DNA of 64,000 nt from the NCBI RefSeq assembly GCF_014649655.1, contig NZ_BMTL01000009.1, positions 1-64,000 on the forward strand, written 5' to 3'. Of this stretch, positions 7,328 through 15,952 are shown piece after piece (positions within the stretch are counted from its first letter, which is position 1; every line of letters begins with the position of its first letter). Both the position numbers and the translations under genes were made by a program. The stretch is from Streptomyces humidus. Lineage in GTDB: Bacteria; Actinomycetota; Actinomycetes; Streptomycetales; Streptomycetaceae. Under the pieces are notes generated by a model. It was not told the DNA's origin. It worked only from the letters and a program-made list of their open reading frames with translations, and searched no databases.

Positions 7328-8899
7328 CTAGGACGAGGTCATGTCCCGGCGTCTCAGGCCCGTCAGCCCGACGGCCACCAGCAGGGCCGCTCCGCCCAGG
7401 AGCACGAGCACCGGGGGCCACTCCATCCCCGAGCCCGGCAGCTTCGGCAGGTGACCGAAGGGCGACAGGTCCAGGACGGCCCGCGGAGCGTCCAGCGCCG
7501 GGCCGATCCAGCCGATGAGCAGGATCGCGCCCGCCACCCCCCACGCGGCCTGCGCCAGCCGCGGCGCGGTCCCGTACAGCAGGACGGCCAGGCCGCCGAC
7601 GAGCCAGATCGCCGGGACCTGCACCAGACAGCCGCCCAGGATCGGCCAGGTCTGCCTGCCGTAGCCCGCGGCGAAGCCGAGCCCGGCCAGGACCATGATC
7701 AGGGCCGAGCCGCCGAAGGCGATCACCAGGTGACCGGCCGCCCAGCGGAGCCGGCCCACCGCGTTCGCCAGCACCGGTTCGGCGCGGCCCGACGTCTCCT
7801 CGCCGTGCAGCCGCAGGACGGACGACACGACGTACAGGGCCGCGATCAGTCCGAGCACGCCGATCATGGCGGCGAGGAACGCGTCCGTCAGGTCCGACCG
7901 GCCTCCCATCCGCTCGAAGATCTCGCGGGCCCGTTCGTTGTCCCCGACGAGGTCGGCCGCGCCTTCCGTGAGACCGCCGTACACCACCCCCGCGAGGAAG
8001 AAGCCGGTGCTCCAGCCCAGCACGCCGCCGCGTTGCAGCCGCCAGGCCAGTGCGGCGGCCGTCCCCAGCCGGCCCGCCGCCGGGCCGGGGCGCGTGGGCA
8101 GGAAGCTCAGGCCCACGTCCCGCCGGCCGGCCAGCCCGTACGCCACCGCCGCCTGCGCGGCGACCGCTGCGGCGAACAGGGTCAGCACCCACCACCGTTC
8201 GCCCGCGAACGGCCGCAGGTTCTCCAGCCAGCCCAGCGGGGACAGCCAGGTCAGCACCGAGGAGCCGTCGTCGGTCGCGGAGTCCCCCGCCGCCCGCAGG
8301 ACGAAAGCGGCGCCCAGGGCGGCGGCCGTCAGTCCCCGGGCCGACCGCGCGCTCTCGGTGAGCTGCGCGAGAATCGCCGCCGTCGTCGCGAACAGCATGC
8401 CGACCCCGGCGAGTCCGAGGCCGAACGCGACCGCGCCAGCCGCCCCCTGACCCGCCAGGCCCACCGCCACCAGCAGCGCGAGGACGCCGTTCGCGACCGC
8501 CGCCCCCAGCAGCGCCGCCGTCAGCGGGGCGCGCCGGCCCACCGCGCCGGACGCGATGAGTTCCTGACGGCCGCTCTCCTCCTCGTCACGGGTGTGCCGG
8601 ACGACGACCAGCAGGCTCGTGACCGCGGCGAGCAGACCCGCGAACACGCCCACGCGCCAGGCCGTGAGCGCGCCGAGGGAGTCGTCGAAGACGGGGCCGA
8701 TCAGCGCGCGGAAGGAGGCGTTGGCGTCCATCTGGTCGAGCAGACGGGCCCGTTCGGCCGGGGTGGCGTAGAGACTCTCGAGCGAGTTCGGCATGGAGAG
8801 GACCATCAGGGCGTTCACGGCGACCCAGACGGGGATCAGCACCCGGTCGCGGCGGAGCGCGAAGCGCAGCAGGGTGCCGGTGCCGGTGAGAGCGCTCAT
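7328..8899 (-). CDS. ABC exporter permease
   Basis: Polytopic membrane protein of 523 aa with about twelve hydrophobic segments arranged as two similar halves, each starting with a gated segment and a large loop ([19 protein letters not shown] in half one, [21 protein letters not shown] in half two). This duplicated ABC-2 layout with the EETSGR motif is typical of Streptomyces exporters of the tetronasin/antibiotic-resistance type. The start codon overlaps the ATPase stop (ATGA). The substrate is unknown; resistance or lipid/toxin export is inference. It ends seven bases from the minisatellite. Confidence 0.88.
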   Translation of the reverse strand: MSALTGTGTLLRFALRRDRVLIPVWVAVNALMVLSMPNSLESLYATPAERARLLDQMDANASFRALIGPVFDDSLGALTAWRVGVFAGLLAAVTSLLVVVRHTRDEEESGRQELIASGAVGRRAPLTAALLGAAVANGVLALLVAVGLAGQGAAGAVAFGLGLAGVGMLFATTAAILAQLTESARSARGLTAAALGAAFVLRAAGDSATDDGSSVLTWLSPLGWLENLRPFAGERWWVLTLFAAAVAAQAAVAYGLAGRRDVGLSFLPTRPGPAAGRLGTAAALAWRLQRGGVLGWSTGFFLAGVVYGGLTEGAADLVGDNERAREIFERMGGRSDLTDAFLAAMIGVLGLIAALYVVSSVLRLHGEETSGRAEPVLANAVGRLRWAAGHLVIAFGGSALIMVLAGLGFAAGYGRQTWPILGGCLVQVPAIWLVGGLAVLLYGTAPRLAQAAWGVAGAILLIGWIGPALDAPRAVLDLSPFGHLPKLPGSGMEWPPVLVLLGGAALLVAVGLTGLRRRDMTSS

Positions 8900-9786
8900 C
8901 GTCCGCTCTCCTCGTAGTGGCGCAGGAAGAGTTCCTCCAGGGTCGGCGGCGTCGATGTCAGCGACCGGACACCCGACTTCGTCAACGCCTTGAGCACGGC
9001 GTCGAGTTGGTCCGTGTCGACCTGGAGTTTCACCCGATGGCCCTGTACGTCGAGGTCGTGGACGCCGGGCAGAGGGGTCAATCCGTCCGGCGCACCGGCG
9101 AGTTCGGCCGTGACGCTGGTCCGGGTGAGATGGCGCAGGTCGGCCAGCGAGCCCGTCTCCACCGTGCGGCCGCTGCGGATGATGCTGACGCGGTCGCACA
9201 ACTCCTCCACCTCGCTGAGGATGTGGGAGGACAGCAGGACCGTCCGGCCCCTGTCGCGTTCCTCCTCCACACAGCGCTGGAAGACCGCCTCCATCAGCGG
9301 GTCCAGGCCGGAGGTCGGCTCGTCCAGGACGATGAGGTCGGCGTCCGAGGCGAACGCGGCCACCAGGGCGACCTTCTGCCGGTTGCCTTTCGAGTAGGTG
9401 CGGCCCTTCTTGGTGGGGTCGAGTTCGAAGCGGTCGATCAGGTCGGCCCGGCGGGCCGTGTCCAGGCCTCCGCGCAGCCGGCCGTACAGGTCGATGACCT
9501 CGCCGCCGGAGAGGTTGCGCCACAGGGTCACCTCGCCGGGGACGTACGCGATGCGGCGGTGCGCCTCGACCGCGTCCGTCCACGGGTCGAGGCCGAGGAC
9601 CCGGGCGGCCCCCGCGTCGGCGCGCAGCAGGCCGAGCAGGACGCGGATGGCGGTGGACTTGCCGGCTCCGTTGGGGCCGAGGAAGCCGTGCACCTCGCCC
9701 GTCTCGACCTCCAGGTCGAGGCCGTCGAGGGCGTGGGTGCGCCCGAAGGACTTGTGCAGTCCGGACACGGTGATGGCCTTCGTCAT
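8896..9786 (-). CDS. ABC transporter ATP-binding protein
   Basis: Nucleotide-binding subunit, 296 aa, energising the permease encoded downstream. Walker [10 protein letters not shown] (37-45), a signature in the variant form YSKGNRQKV, Walker [13 protein letters not shown], and the H-loop [11 protein letters not shown]. The C-terminal 90 residues form the small regulatory domain usual for drug-export NBDs of this class. It is divergent from a MarR-like regulator gene, which probably controls it. Confidence 0.93.
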   Translation of the reverse strand: MTKAITVSGLHKSFGRTHALDGLDLEVETGEVHGFLGPNGAGKSTAIRVLLGLLRADAGAARVLGLDPWTDAVEAHRRIAYVPGEVTLWRNLSGGEVIDLYGRLRGGLDTARRADLIDRFELDPTKKGRTYSKGNRQKVALVAAFASDADLIVLDEPTSGLDPLMEAVFQRCVEEERDRGRTVLLSSHILSEVEELCDRVSIIRSGRTVETGSLADLRHLTRTSVTAELAGAPDGLTPLPGVHDLDVQGHRVKLQVDTDQLDAVLKALTKSGVRSLTSTPPTLEELFLRHYEESGR

Positions 9787-9805
9787 GCTCAGAACGTACG
9801 CTTCT

Positions 9806-9821
9806 TTCAGAAAATTGTGAA
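9806..9821. promoter_or_regulatory. Imperfect palindrome between ABC operon and regulator (candidate operator)
   Basis: TTCAGAAAATTGTGAA has symmetric ends (TTCA/TGAA) and matches at six of eight positions per arm. It lies in an unusually AT-rich 70-bp divergent promoter region. Binding by the MarR-like regulator at 9859 is inference. Confidence 0.45.
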
Positions 9822-9858
9822 GATGAGGAAGGTAGTGAACGATCGATAGGATGGGCGT

Positions 9859-10371
9859 ATGACGGATTCAACGGGTGCGACGGGTGACGGAGCGGGCGGG
9901 CGGGACGCCGAGGCCGTGTCCCGGTTCGTGGAGTCCTTCGCGGCGCAGCTCGTCGAGGCGGGGATGCAGCGCATGCCGGCCCGGGTCTTCGCCGCGCTCC
10001 TCGCCTCAAACCAGGGCGCCATGACCTCCGCCGAGCTGGGCGAGCAGCTGCGGATCAGTCCCGCAGGGGTGTCCGGCGCGGTGCGCTACCTGTCCCAGCA
10101 GCACATGGTCTCGCGGGAGCGTGAGCCCGGTTCACGGCGCGAGCGCTACCGGGTGCACAGCGACCAGTGGTACGAGGCCCTCACCAGCCGTGAGGCCGTG
10201 CTCAAGCGGTGGGGAAACGCGTTGCGCGAGGGCGTCGCCGGTCTCGGCGAGCGCACCCCGGCGGGGCGGCGACTGGCCGAGACCCTGGCGTTCTTCGAGT
10301 TCGTCGACGGTGAGCTGGCGGCCATGATGGAGCGGTGGCGGGTCCACCGGGAGAAGATCTTCGGGGGCTGA
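9859..10371 (+). CDS. MarR/GbsR-family transcription regulator
   Basis: A 170-aa winged-helix protein. The helix-turn-helix core is [24 protein letters not shown] (about 55-78), then a wing [17 protein letters not shown] and a long C-terminal helical dimerisation part. The pattern matches the GbsR/MarR group that commonly sits divergent to ABC exporters. It likely represses the exporter operon and itself through the palindrome at 9806-9821. Confidence 0.88.
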   Translation: MTDSTGATGDGAGGRDAEAVSRFVESFAAQLVEAGMQRMPARVFAALLASNQGAMTSAELGEQLRISPAGVSGAVRYLSQQHMVSREREPGSRRERYRVHSDQWYEALTSREAVLKRWGNALREGVAGLGERTPAGRRLAETLAFFEFVDGELAAMMERWRVHREKIFGG

Positions 10372-10495
10372 GCCCCGAGCGGCCTGAGCGGCCCGACGGC
10401 CCGTCGGTCGGCGGCCCGATGGCCCGGTCGCCGGCATTCCCCTTCGTCTCGGCGCCACCGGGCTCGGGCCCTCGGAGGACGACGGGGGGCGTGAA

Positions 10496-11593
10496 TCACC
10501 GCCCCGGCAGCATCAGCCCCAGCGCTCCCTCGCGCACCGTCCAGGTCCGCCGCCGCACCGGACCGGCGATCACCGTGTCCGCCCGGTAGCGGAAGTCCGC
10601 GCCCGAGACGGTCACCGTGCGCCCCCGGGCCTGCAACGGGGTCGCCTCCGCGCCCAGGGACAGCGGCCGCACCTCCACCGTCACCGTGCCGGACGCGCCC
10701 GGGGTCACCGAGACCGCCTCGACGGGCTGGTCGAGGTCGATCAGCGTCACCCCGTCGACCTCGATCCGCAGCCGGGCCGGCCCCGGCGGCGGGGGCACGG
10801 GGGAGAGCCGGGACGGCCGGGAGGGCACCAGGGTCCGGACGAGGGACTGACACGTCCGCAGCCACGGCCGGCCGGCGTCCGTGCCCTCCCCGTCGTCCCC
10901 TCGCGGATCCCTCGAGTCCCGTGAGCCCCGTGGGGCGCCCGAGCCCCACGCTCCGTGCAGCCCCCATGTCCCGTGCAGTCCCCAGGGCCCGTGCCGCTGG
11001 TGGTCCCGCGGGTCCCGCGAGGACCCGGAGTCCCGCGCGTCGGGTGCCTCACGCGGCTCATGGGCGTCGCGCGGGTCCCGGGGCTCGCGTGGGTCCCGGG
11101 AGTCGTAGGAGTCGGGGGAGTCCTGGGGAACCTCGGGGTCCGGCGGGGCGAGCGGCAGGGGCGGGATGCGCAGCGCGCCCAGCACGATGCCGTCACTGTC
11201 GTCCACCAGCAGGTCCAGCCGCCGCTCGGTCCCGTCCAGGACGGCCCGGGCCGCCGCCACGGCCCCCGTGGGGACCCCCAGGGCGCGCGCGACGCCCAGC
11301 GAACCGCCCACCGGAACCACCGACAGCACGCAGGCGGTCAGCGCCCGCTGCCGGTGCAGCAGGGCCACCGCCCGGGTCAGCGCACGGTCGTCCCCGATGA
11401 CCACCGGCCGCCGGGAACCCCGTCGCGCCAGCACCCGGGCGAATTCCTCCGGGCCGTCCGGCAGGCACACCTTGGTACTCGCCGCACCCGCGCTGAGCAC
11501 GTCTTTCGCTATCCGTACGGACTCCCCGTCCAGGCGCCGGGCGACCGGATCGATGATCACCAGCAGCTGTTCGGACGTCGCGGAAGTGGCCAC
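10496..11593 (-). CDS. Diacylglycerol-kinase-like protein with low-complexity insert
   Basis: A 365-aa protein read from a GTG with upstream AGGACCGAG. The fold order resembles the DAGK catalytic family ([10 protein letters not shown], then [17 protein letters not shown], then [15 protein letters not shown], then a beta-rich C-terminal half). The hallmark GGDGT loop is replaced by GDDRA, and LPLGTGND by VPVGGSLG, so kinase activity is doubtful. Residues about 175-265 are a low-complexity Pro/Arg/Asp stretch ([10 protein letters not shown]) followed by [13 protein letters not shown], encoded by degenerate 9-bp repeats, and are probably a disordered insertion. It is divergent from purA, a position conserved in Streptomyces. 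Confidence 0.72.
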   Translation of the reverse strand: MATSATSEQLLVIIDPVARRLDGESVRIAKDVLSAGAASTKVCLPDGPEEFARVLARRGSRRPVVIGDDRALTRAVALLHRQRALTACVLSVVPVGGSLGVARALGVPTGAVAAARAVLDGTERRLDLLVDDSDGIVLGALRIPPLPLAPPDPEVPQDSPDSYDSRDPREPRDPRDAHEPREAPDARDSGSSRDPRDHQRHGPWGLHGTWGLHGAWGSGAPRGSRDSRDPRGDDGEGTDAGRPWLRTCQSLVRTLVPSRPSRLSPVPPPPGPARLRIEVDGVTLIDLDQPVEAVSVTPGASGTVTVEVRPLSLGAEATPLQARGRTVTVSGADFRYRADTVIAGPVRRRTWTVREGALGLMLPGR

Positions 11594-11635
11594 CTCGGTC
11601 CTGCCTCGCTTCCTCGGGTAGCATCTTGGTGCAAG

Positions 11636-11663
11636 AGCCCCTTGCGCTATTGCGCCAGGGGCT
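11636..11663 (+). promoter_or_regulatory. purA leader hairpin 1
   Basis: AGCCCCTTGCGC (11636-11647) pairs with GCGCCAGGGGCT (11652-11663), with one mismatch and a TATT loop. It lies in the divergent purA upstream region, 136 bp before the start, and could be an attenuator-like stem. No T-tract follows. Confidence 0.5.
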
Positions 11664-11748
11664 TCGTCTATTCCGGGGCATCCGGGTCCGACGAGCGGCG
11701 GCCGACCACGGTCGCGGTGCGTGCGGTGCGCGTGGTGGAACGATCCAT

Positions 11749-11798
11749 CGCGTACACCTCCGGCCTTGGACATGCCCCACCCGGAAGGGGTGTACGCG
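11749..11798 (+). promoter_or_regulatory. purA leader hairpin 2, sequestering the Shine-Dalgarno
   Basis: CGCGTACACC plus TCCGG (11749-11763) is complementary to CCGGAAGG plus GGTGTACGCG (11781-11798), with a 2-base bulge and a 17-nt loop. The 3' arm contains GGAAGGGG, the purA ribosome-binding site, and ends two bases before the GTG. When folded it would block translation initiation. Confidence 0.6.
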
Positions 11799-11799
11799 C

Positions 11800-13083
11800 G
11801 TGCCCGCACTTGTGCTGCTCGGTGCTCAGTGGGGTGACGAAGGCAAGGGAAAGGCCACCGACCTTCTCGGTGGCTCGGTGGACTACGTAGTGCGCTACCA
11901 GGGCGGCAACAACGCCGGCCACACGGTCGTCGTGGGCGACCAGAAGTACGCACTCCACCTGCTCCCTTCCGGAATCCTGTCTCCCGGCTGCACGCCGGTC
12001 ATCGGTAACGGTGTCGTCGTCGACCCGTCGGTCCTGCTCTCCGAGCTGAGCGGTCTGAACGAGCGCGGCGTCGACACGTCGAAGCTGCTGATCAGCGGCA
12101 ACGCGCACATCATCACGCCCTACAACGTGACTGTCGACAAGGTGACGGAACGCTTCCTCGGAAAGCGCAAGATCGGCACCACCGGACGCGGGATCGGTCC
12201 GACTTATGCCGACAAGATCAACCGGGTCGGCATCCGCGTCCAGGACCTCTACGACGAGTCGATCCTCACGCAGAAGGTCGAGGCGGCCCTCGACGGCAAG
12301 AACCAGCTGCTGACCAAGCTGTACAACCGCCGCGCGATCGCCGTCGACCAGGTCGTCGAGGAACTGCTCGGCTACGCGGAGAAGCTCGCTCCGTACGTCA
12401 CCGACACGGTCCTGGTGCTGAACCAGGCGCTGGAGCAGGACAAGGTCGTCCTCTTCGAGGGCGGTCAGGGCACGCTCCTCGACATCGACCACGGGACGTA
12501 CCCCTTCGTCACCTCCTCCAACCCGACCGCGGGCGGCGCCTGCACGGGCTCGGGCGTGGGCCCGACGAAGATCAGCCGGGTCATCGGCATCCTGAAGGCC
12601 TACACGACGCGCGTCGGCTCGGGCCCCTTCCCGACGGAGCTCTTCGACGAGGACGGCGAGGCGCTGCGCCGCATCGGCGGCGAGCGGGGCGTCACCACCG
12701 GCCGTGACCGCCGCTGCGGCTGGTTCGACGCCGTCATCGCCCGGTACGCGACCCGCGTCAACGGTCTGACGGACTTCTTCCTGACCAAGCTCGACGTCCT
12801 CACCGGCTGGGAGCAGATCCCGGTCTGCGTGGCGTACGAGATCGACGGCCGGCGCGTCGAGGAACTCCCCTACTCGCAGACCGACTTCCACCACGCGAAG
12901 CCGATCTACGAGTCCCTGCCCGGCTGGTCCGAGGACATCACCAAGGCGAAGTCCTTCTCCGACCTGCCGAAGAACGCCCAGGCGTACGTGAAGGCGCTGG
13001 AGGAGATGTCCGGCGCCCCGATCTCCGCGATCGGCGTGGGACCGGGCCGGGACGAGACGATCGAGGTCAACTCCTTCCTGTAG
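11800..13083 (+). CDS. purA: Adenylosuccinate synthetase
   Basis: Cytoplasmic enzyme joining IMP and aspartate with GTP hydrolysis, the first committed step to AMP. 427 aa, the usual length. Motifs: [17 protein letters not shown] at the N-terminus (GTP loop, catalytic Asp), NNAGHTVV (catalytic His), [34 protein letters not shown], and [14 protein letters not shown]. The GTG start has GGAAGGGG 9 bases upstream, buried in a leader hairpin. It is followed by a strong terminator shared with the convergent SDR gene. Confidence 0.98.
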   Translation: MPALVLLGAQWGDEGKGKATDLLGGSVDYVVRYQGGNNAGHTVVVGDQKYALHLLPSGILSPGCTPVIGNGVVVDPSVLLSELSGLNERGVDTSKLLISGNAHIITPYNVTVDKVTERFLGKRKIGTTGRGIGPTYADKINRVGIRVQDLYDESILTQKVEAALDGKNQLLTKLYNRRAIAVDQVVEELLGYAEKLAPYVTDTVLVLNQALEQDKVVLFEGGQGTLLDIDHGTYPFVTSSNPTAGGACTGSGVGPTKISRVIGILKAYTTRVGSGPFPTELFDEDGEALRRIGGERGVTTGRDRRCGWFDAVIARYATRVNGLTDFFLTKLDVLTGWEQIPVCVAYEIDGRRVEELPYSQTDFHHAKPIYESLPGWSEDITKAKSFSDLPKNAQAYVKALEEMSGAPISAIGVGPGRDETIEVNSFL

Positions 13084-13117
13084 TCCCGTCCCTGTAGTTC
13101 CGTCGGCGGGACGGCGG

Positions 13118-13152
13118 CTCGGGCCGGTCACGACATCCGTGACCGGCCCGAG
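13118..13152. terminator. Bidirectional terminator after purA
   Basis: CTCGGGCCGGTCACG and CGTGACCGGCCCGAG form a perfect 15-bp stem with loop ACATC between the convergent purA and SDR genes. Confidence 0.88.
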
Positions 13153-13191
13153 GTCTGTCCGCGCCGCCTTTCCCGCCGGCCCGTCCCGTGT

Positions 13192-14109
13192 TCAGCGGAA
13201 GGCGGGCGCGTTGCGCGCGGCCCAGTCGGCGAAGCTGTTCGGGGCCCGGTCCAGGACGTGTTCGACGTCGGGGGTCGGGCGCTGCTCCTCCTCGGTCGGT
13301 TCGCCCAGGATCGCGAGGGTGCCCTCGACCGCGGGCGGCGGCATGAACCGCGACATCAGCTCGCGGGCCTCCGTCACCGTCTGCTCGGTGAAGCGGACCG
13401 GTTCGCCCAGCGCGGCGGCGATGGCCGCGGCCCGCCCGCGCGGGGTGGTCGGCGCGGGACCGGTCAGGGTGTAGGTGGCGCCCAGGTGGTCGTCGCCGAG
13501 CAGAGCGGCGGCGGCGACCGCGGCCACGTCGTCGGGGTCGACGAAGGGCAGGCCGACGTCGCCGAACGGCGCCGCCGCCTCCCGCCGGGCGCGGATCGAC
13601 TCGGCCCAGGCGAACGCGTTGGTGGCCATTCCGCCCGACCGCAGGATCGTCCGGTCGAGCCCCGACTCCCGTACGGCCTCCTCGAACAGGCGTGGATGCC
13701 GGTACGCCTCGGGACGGGTTCCGGCGCCCTGTGAGGACAGCAGGACGACCCGGCGGATCCCGGCGGCCTTCGCCTCGGCCAGGACGCCGTGCGGGTCCTC
13801 GCCCGCCACCAGCAGGAACAGTGCCTCGGCTCCGGCGAACGCGGCCCGCAGCCCGGCGGGTTCGGCAAGATCGGCGGGCGCCGCCCGCACCCCGGCCGGC
13901 ACGTCGGTCTCGGCGACCGTGCGGGCGACGGCCGTCACGGGCGCCCCGGCCTCGTGCAGCATCCGCACCAGGGCCCGGCCCACGTTGCCGGTCGCGCCGG
14001 TCACCACGATCGCGCCGGTCACCTTGTCCGCCCTGGCCGCCCCGGTCACTTCAGCCAGTTCAGCCGCTTCCGCCACGTCGTGTGTCTCGTGCGTCGTCAT
14101 GTGCGTCAT
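13192..14109 (-). CDS. NmrA/SDR-type NAD(P)-binding protein
   Basis: A 305-aa atypical short-chain dehydrogenase. Dinucleotide loop VVTGATGNVGRALVRML follows an Ala/Glu-rich leader of about 30 residues. An acidic strand (VRAAPADL) and VVLLSSQGAG follow, but the classic YxxxK pair is not evident, as in NmrA-like redox sensors. Two near-adjacent ATGs are possible starts (14109, 14100). It is divergent from a TetR regulator with repeated AGTCAGTC operators, so it is probably the regulator's main target. The substrate is unknown. Confidence 0.85.
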   Translation of the reverse strand: MTHMTTHETHDVAEAAELAEVTGAARADKVTGAIVVTGATGNVGRALVRMLHEAGAPVTAVARTVAETDVPAGVRAAPADLAEPAGLRAAFAGAEALFLLVAGEDPHGVLAEAKAAGIRRVVLLSSQGAGTRPEAYRHPRLFEEAVRESGLDRTILRSGGMATNAFAWAESIRARREAAAPFGDVGLPFVDPDDVAAVAAAALLGDDHLGATYTLTGPAPTTPRGRAAAIAAALGEPVRFTEQTVTEARELMSRFMPPPAVEGTLAILGEPTEEEQRPTPDVEHVLDRAPNSFADWAARNAPAFR

Positions 14110-14130
14110 CCGTCGTCCCCGTCGCTCATT

Positions 14131-14216
14131 GTTAGTCAGTCAGCTAACTTACTTGACGGGCGTGACGCTAGCACGGATCCCGGGGTCGGTGTCTATAGTC
14201 AGTCGGGTGACTGACT
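14131..14216. promoter_or_regulatory. TetR-type operators in SDR/TetR divergent promoter
   Basis: Two related palindromes: GTTAGTCAGTCAGCTAAC (14131-14148) and AGTCAGTC-GGGT-GACTGACT (14197-14216). The second covers the GTG start of the TetR gene. TATAGT at 14194-14199 is a good -10 only 7 bases from that GTG, suggesting a leaderless transcript that the operator would block. Confidence 0.7.
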
Positions 14217-14794
14217 CAATCGAGAAGGGCGCCGCGAAGAAGGGCGGCAAGCGGCAGCGGCTCGTGGCGGCCGCCGCCTCGGTGCTGCACGAGCGGGGCG
14301 TGGAGCGGACGACCATCGCCGACATCGCCCGCGCCGCGGACGTCCCGGTCGGCAACGTCTACTACTACTTCAAGACCAAGGACGAGCTGGTCGAGGCGGC
14401 CCTCGACCGGCACGCCGAGTATCTGGACGCGCTCACCGCCCGGCTCGACGAACTCGCCGACCCGCGGGAACGCCTGAAGAGCCTCGTCGCCGACTGGGTC
14501 GGGGCGCGGCAGGTCGCGGCCCGTTACGGCTGCCCGACGGGCACCCTCGCCGTCGAGCTCGACAAGCGCGACGAGGGCGGTCTCGACCTCGCCGCCGGGC
14601 TCGTCATCCGGCGGTTGCTCGACTGGGTGGAGCGGCAGTACCGCGAGATGGGCGCCGACGAGCCCGACGGTCGCGCGCTCGCGCTGGTCGGCGCCTACCA
14701 GGGCATGTCGCTGCTCTCCAGCGCCCTGCGCGACCCGGAGATCATGACCCGCGAAGGGGCCCGTCTCGTCCGCGAGATCGACGCCCTCGCCTGA
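14207..14794 (+). CDS. TetR-family repressor
   Basis: A 195-aa regulator. N-terminal HTH: RLVAAAASVLHERGVERTTIADIARAADVPVGNVYYYFKTKDELVEAALDRH. The C-terminal ligand domain belongs to the group with YGCPTGTLAVELDK, which contains a Cys that in related proteins senses quinones or electrophiles. The GTG at 14207 is chosen because it is preceded by a -10 hexamer and lies inside the operator. It is divergent from the SDR gene. Autorepression is likely. Confidence 0.9.
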   Translation: MTDSIEKGAAKKGGKRQRLVAAAASVLHERGVERTTIADIARAADVPVGNVYYYFKTKDELVEAALDRHAEYLDALTARLDELADPRERLKSLVADWVGARQVAARYGCPTGTLAVELDKRDEGGLDLAAGLVIRRLLDWVERQYREMGADEPDGRALALVGAYQGMSLLSSALRDPEIMTREGARLVREIDALA

Positions 14795-14901
14795 CCCCCT
14801 CGTCTGATCCCCTCGCCTGGTGCAGCGGAGGTCGTATGTGGCAGAAGGGCATATTCTGAGGCCATATGGCCACGTGCGTCGGTCCGGAGAAGGTGAGTGC
14901 G

Positions 14902-15195
14902 ATGCGCGTACTGCTGAAGGTGTCCATGGACACGGAGAAGGCCAACGAGGCGATCCACAACGGCACCCTGACGAAGATGATCCAGGAGTCGATGGAGCAG
15001 ACCAAGCCCGAGGCGTCCTACTTCACCACCGACCACGGCCGGCGCACCGCCTACATCGTCTTCGATATGCAGGAGAGCTCGCAGATGCCCGTGCTCAGCG
15101 AGCCCTGGTTCCAGAACGTCGACGCCGAGATCACCTACACCCCGGTGATGAACATGGAAGAGGTGCAGAAGGGCCTCTCGCAGCTCGGCCGCTGA
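14902..15195 (+). CDS. Conserved small hypothetical protein (DUF3303-like)
   Basis: A 97-aa alpha/beta protein, MRVLLKVSMDTEKANEAIHNGTL, ending MNMEEVQKGLSQLGR. It resembles a single ferredoxin-like (dimeric alpha-beta barrel) unit. ATG 14902 is chosen over 14866 because GGAGAAGG lies 8 bases upstream. No catalytic motif is seen. It is convergent with the next gene at 20 bp. Confidence 0.75.
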   Translation: MRVLLKVSMDTEKANEAIHNGTLTKMIQESMEQTKPEASYFTTDHGRRTAYIVFDMQESSQMPVLSEPWFQNVDAEITYTPVMNMEEVQKGLSQLGR

Positions 15196-15214
15196 CCCTC
15201 CCACGGGACCCGCC

Positions 15215-15865
15215 TCAGCTGAACACGATCATCGACCCCTGGGCGAGGCTGCGCGTGGCCGCCGCGTGCAGTCCCAGCCAGACGTGCCGCTCACGGGCGA
15301 AGGGGCTGGGATCGTACGGCGCCGGGACGGCGGGCTCCTCCAACTCCGTGGGACCGGCGGGCGGCTGGGGCGCCGCCGGAGGATTGGCCGGATCGATGCC
15401 GAGGGACGGCGCCACGAACTCCAGCTCCCGCAGCAGCGACTGCGAGGAGCCCAACGGACCGCCGCCCGAGAGGAGTTCGTCGCTGGACAGCGGCTGCAGG
15501 AAGTCGACGGGGACGTAGGCGCCCGCGTGGTCGTAGTGCCAGACCAGGTGCGACTGCTTGGCCGTCGCCTCGAACATCTCCAGGAGTTGCTCGTAGTCGC
15601 CGCCCAGCTCGTCCACCGGGGTCACCGGCAGCCCGCACACCTGGAGCAGGTAGGCGCGGCGCAGGAAGTGCAGGGCGTCGTAGTCGAAGCCGGCCACCGG
15701 GGCGACCTCGCCGGTCAGACCGGGCATGTACTGGTACACCGGCACCGGCGGGAGACCCGCCTCGGCCAGCACCTTGTTGTACTGGGCGAGTTCGTCGGCG
15801 AAGGGGTTGTCGGGGGTGTGGCACAACACGTCGACGAGCGGCACCAGCCACAGGTCACAGGCCAA
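15215..15865 (-). CDS. Conserved hypothetical protein
   Basis: A 216-aa protein from a TTG start with GAGGAG upstream. It begins ACDLWLVPLVDVLCHTPDNPFADELAQYN and is rich in aromatic residues and Asp/Glu, ending with a Pro-rich linker and HVWLGLHAAATRSLAQGSMIVF. No transmembrane segment or known motif. Its composition and codon use are those of a real Streptomyces gene. Function unknown. Confidence 0.72.
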   Translation of the reverse strand: MACDLWLVPLVDVLCHTPDNPFADELAQYNKVLAEAGLPPVPVYQYMPGLTGEVAPVAGFDYDALHFLRRAYLLQVCGLPVTPVDELGGDYEQLLEMFEATAKQSHLVWHYDHAGAYVPVDFLQPLSSDELLSGGGPLGSSQSLLRELEFVAPSLGIDPANPPAAPQPPAGPTELEEPAVPAPYDPSPFARERHVWLGLHAAATRSLAQGSMIVFS

Positions 15866-15952
15866 AGAGAGCTCCTCACTCAGCGCGTTGCACGGTCGTG
15901 CACGGACAATGCGGCAATGCCGGTCAGGGAAGGGTAGTCGGTACGGCTCACG

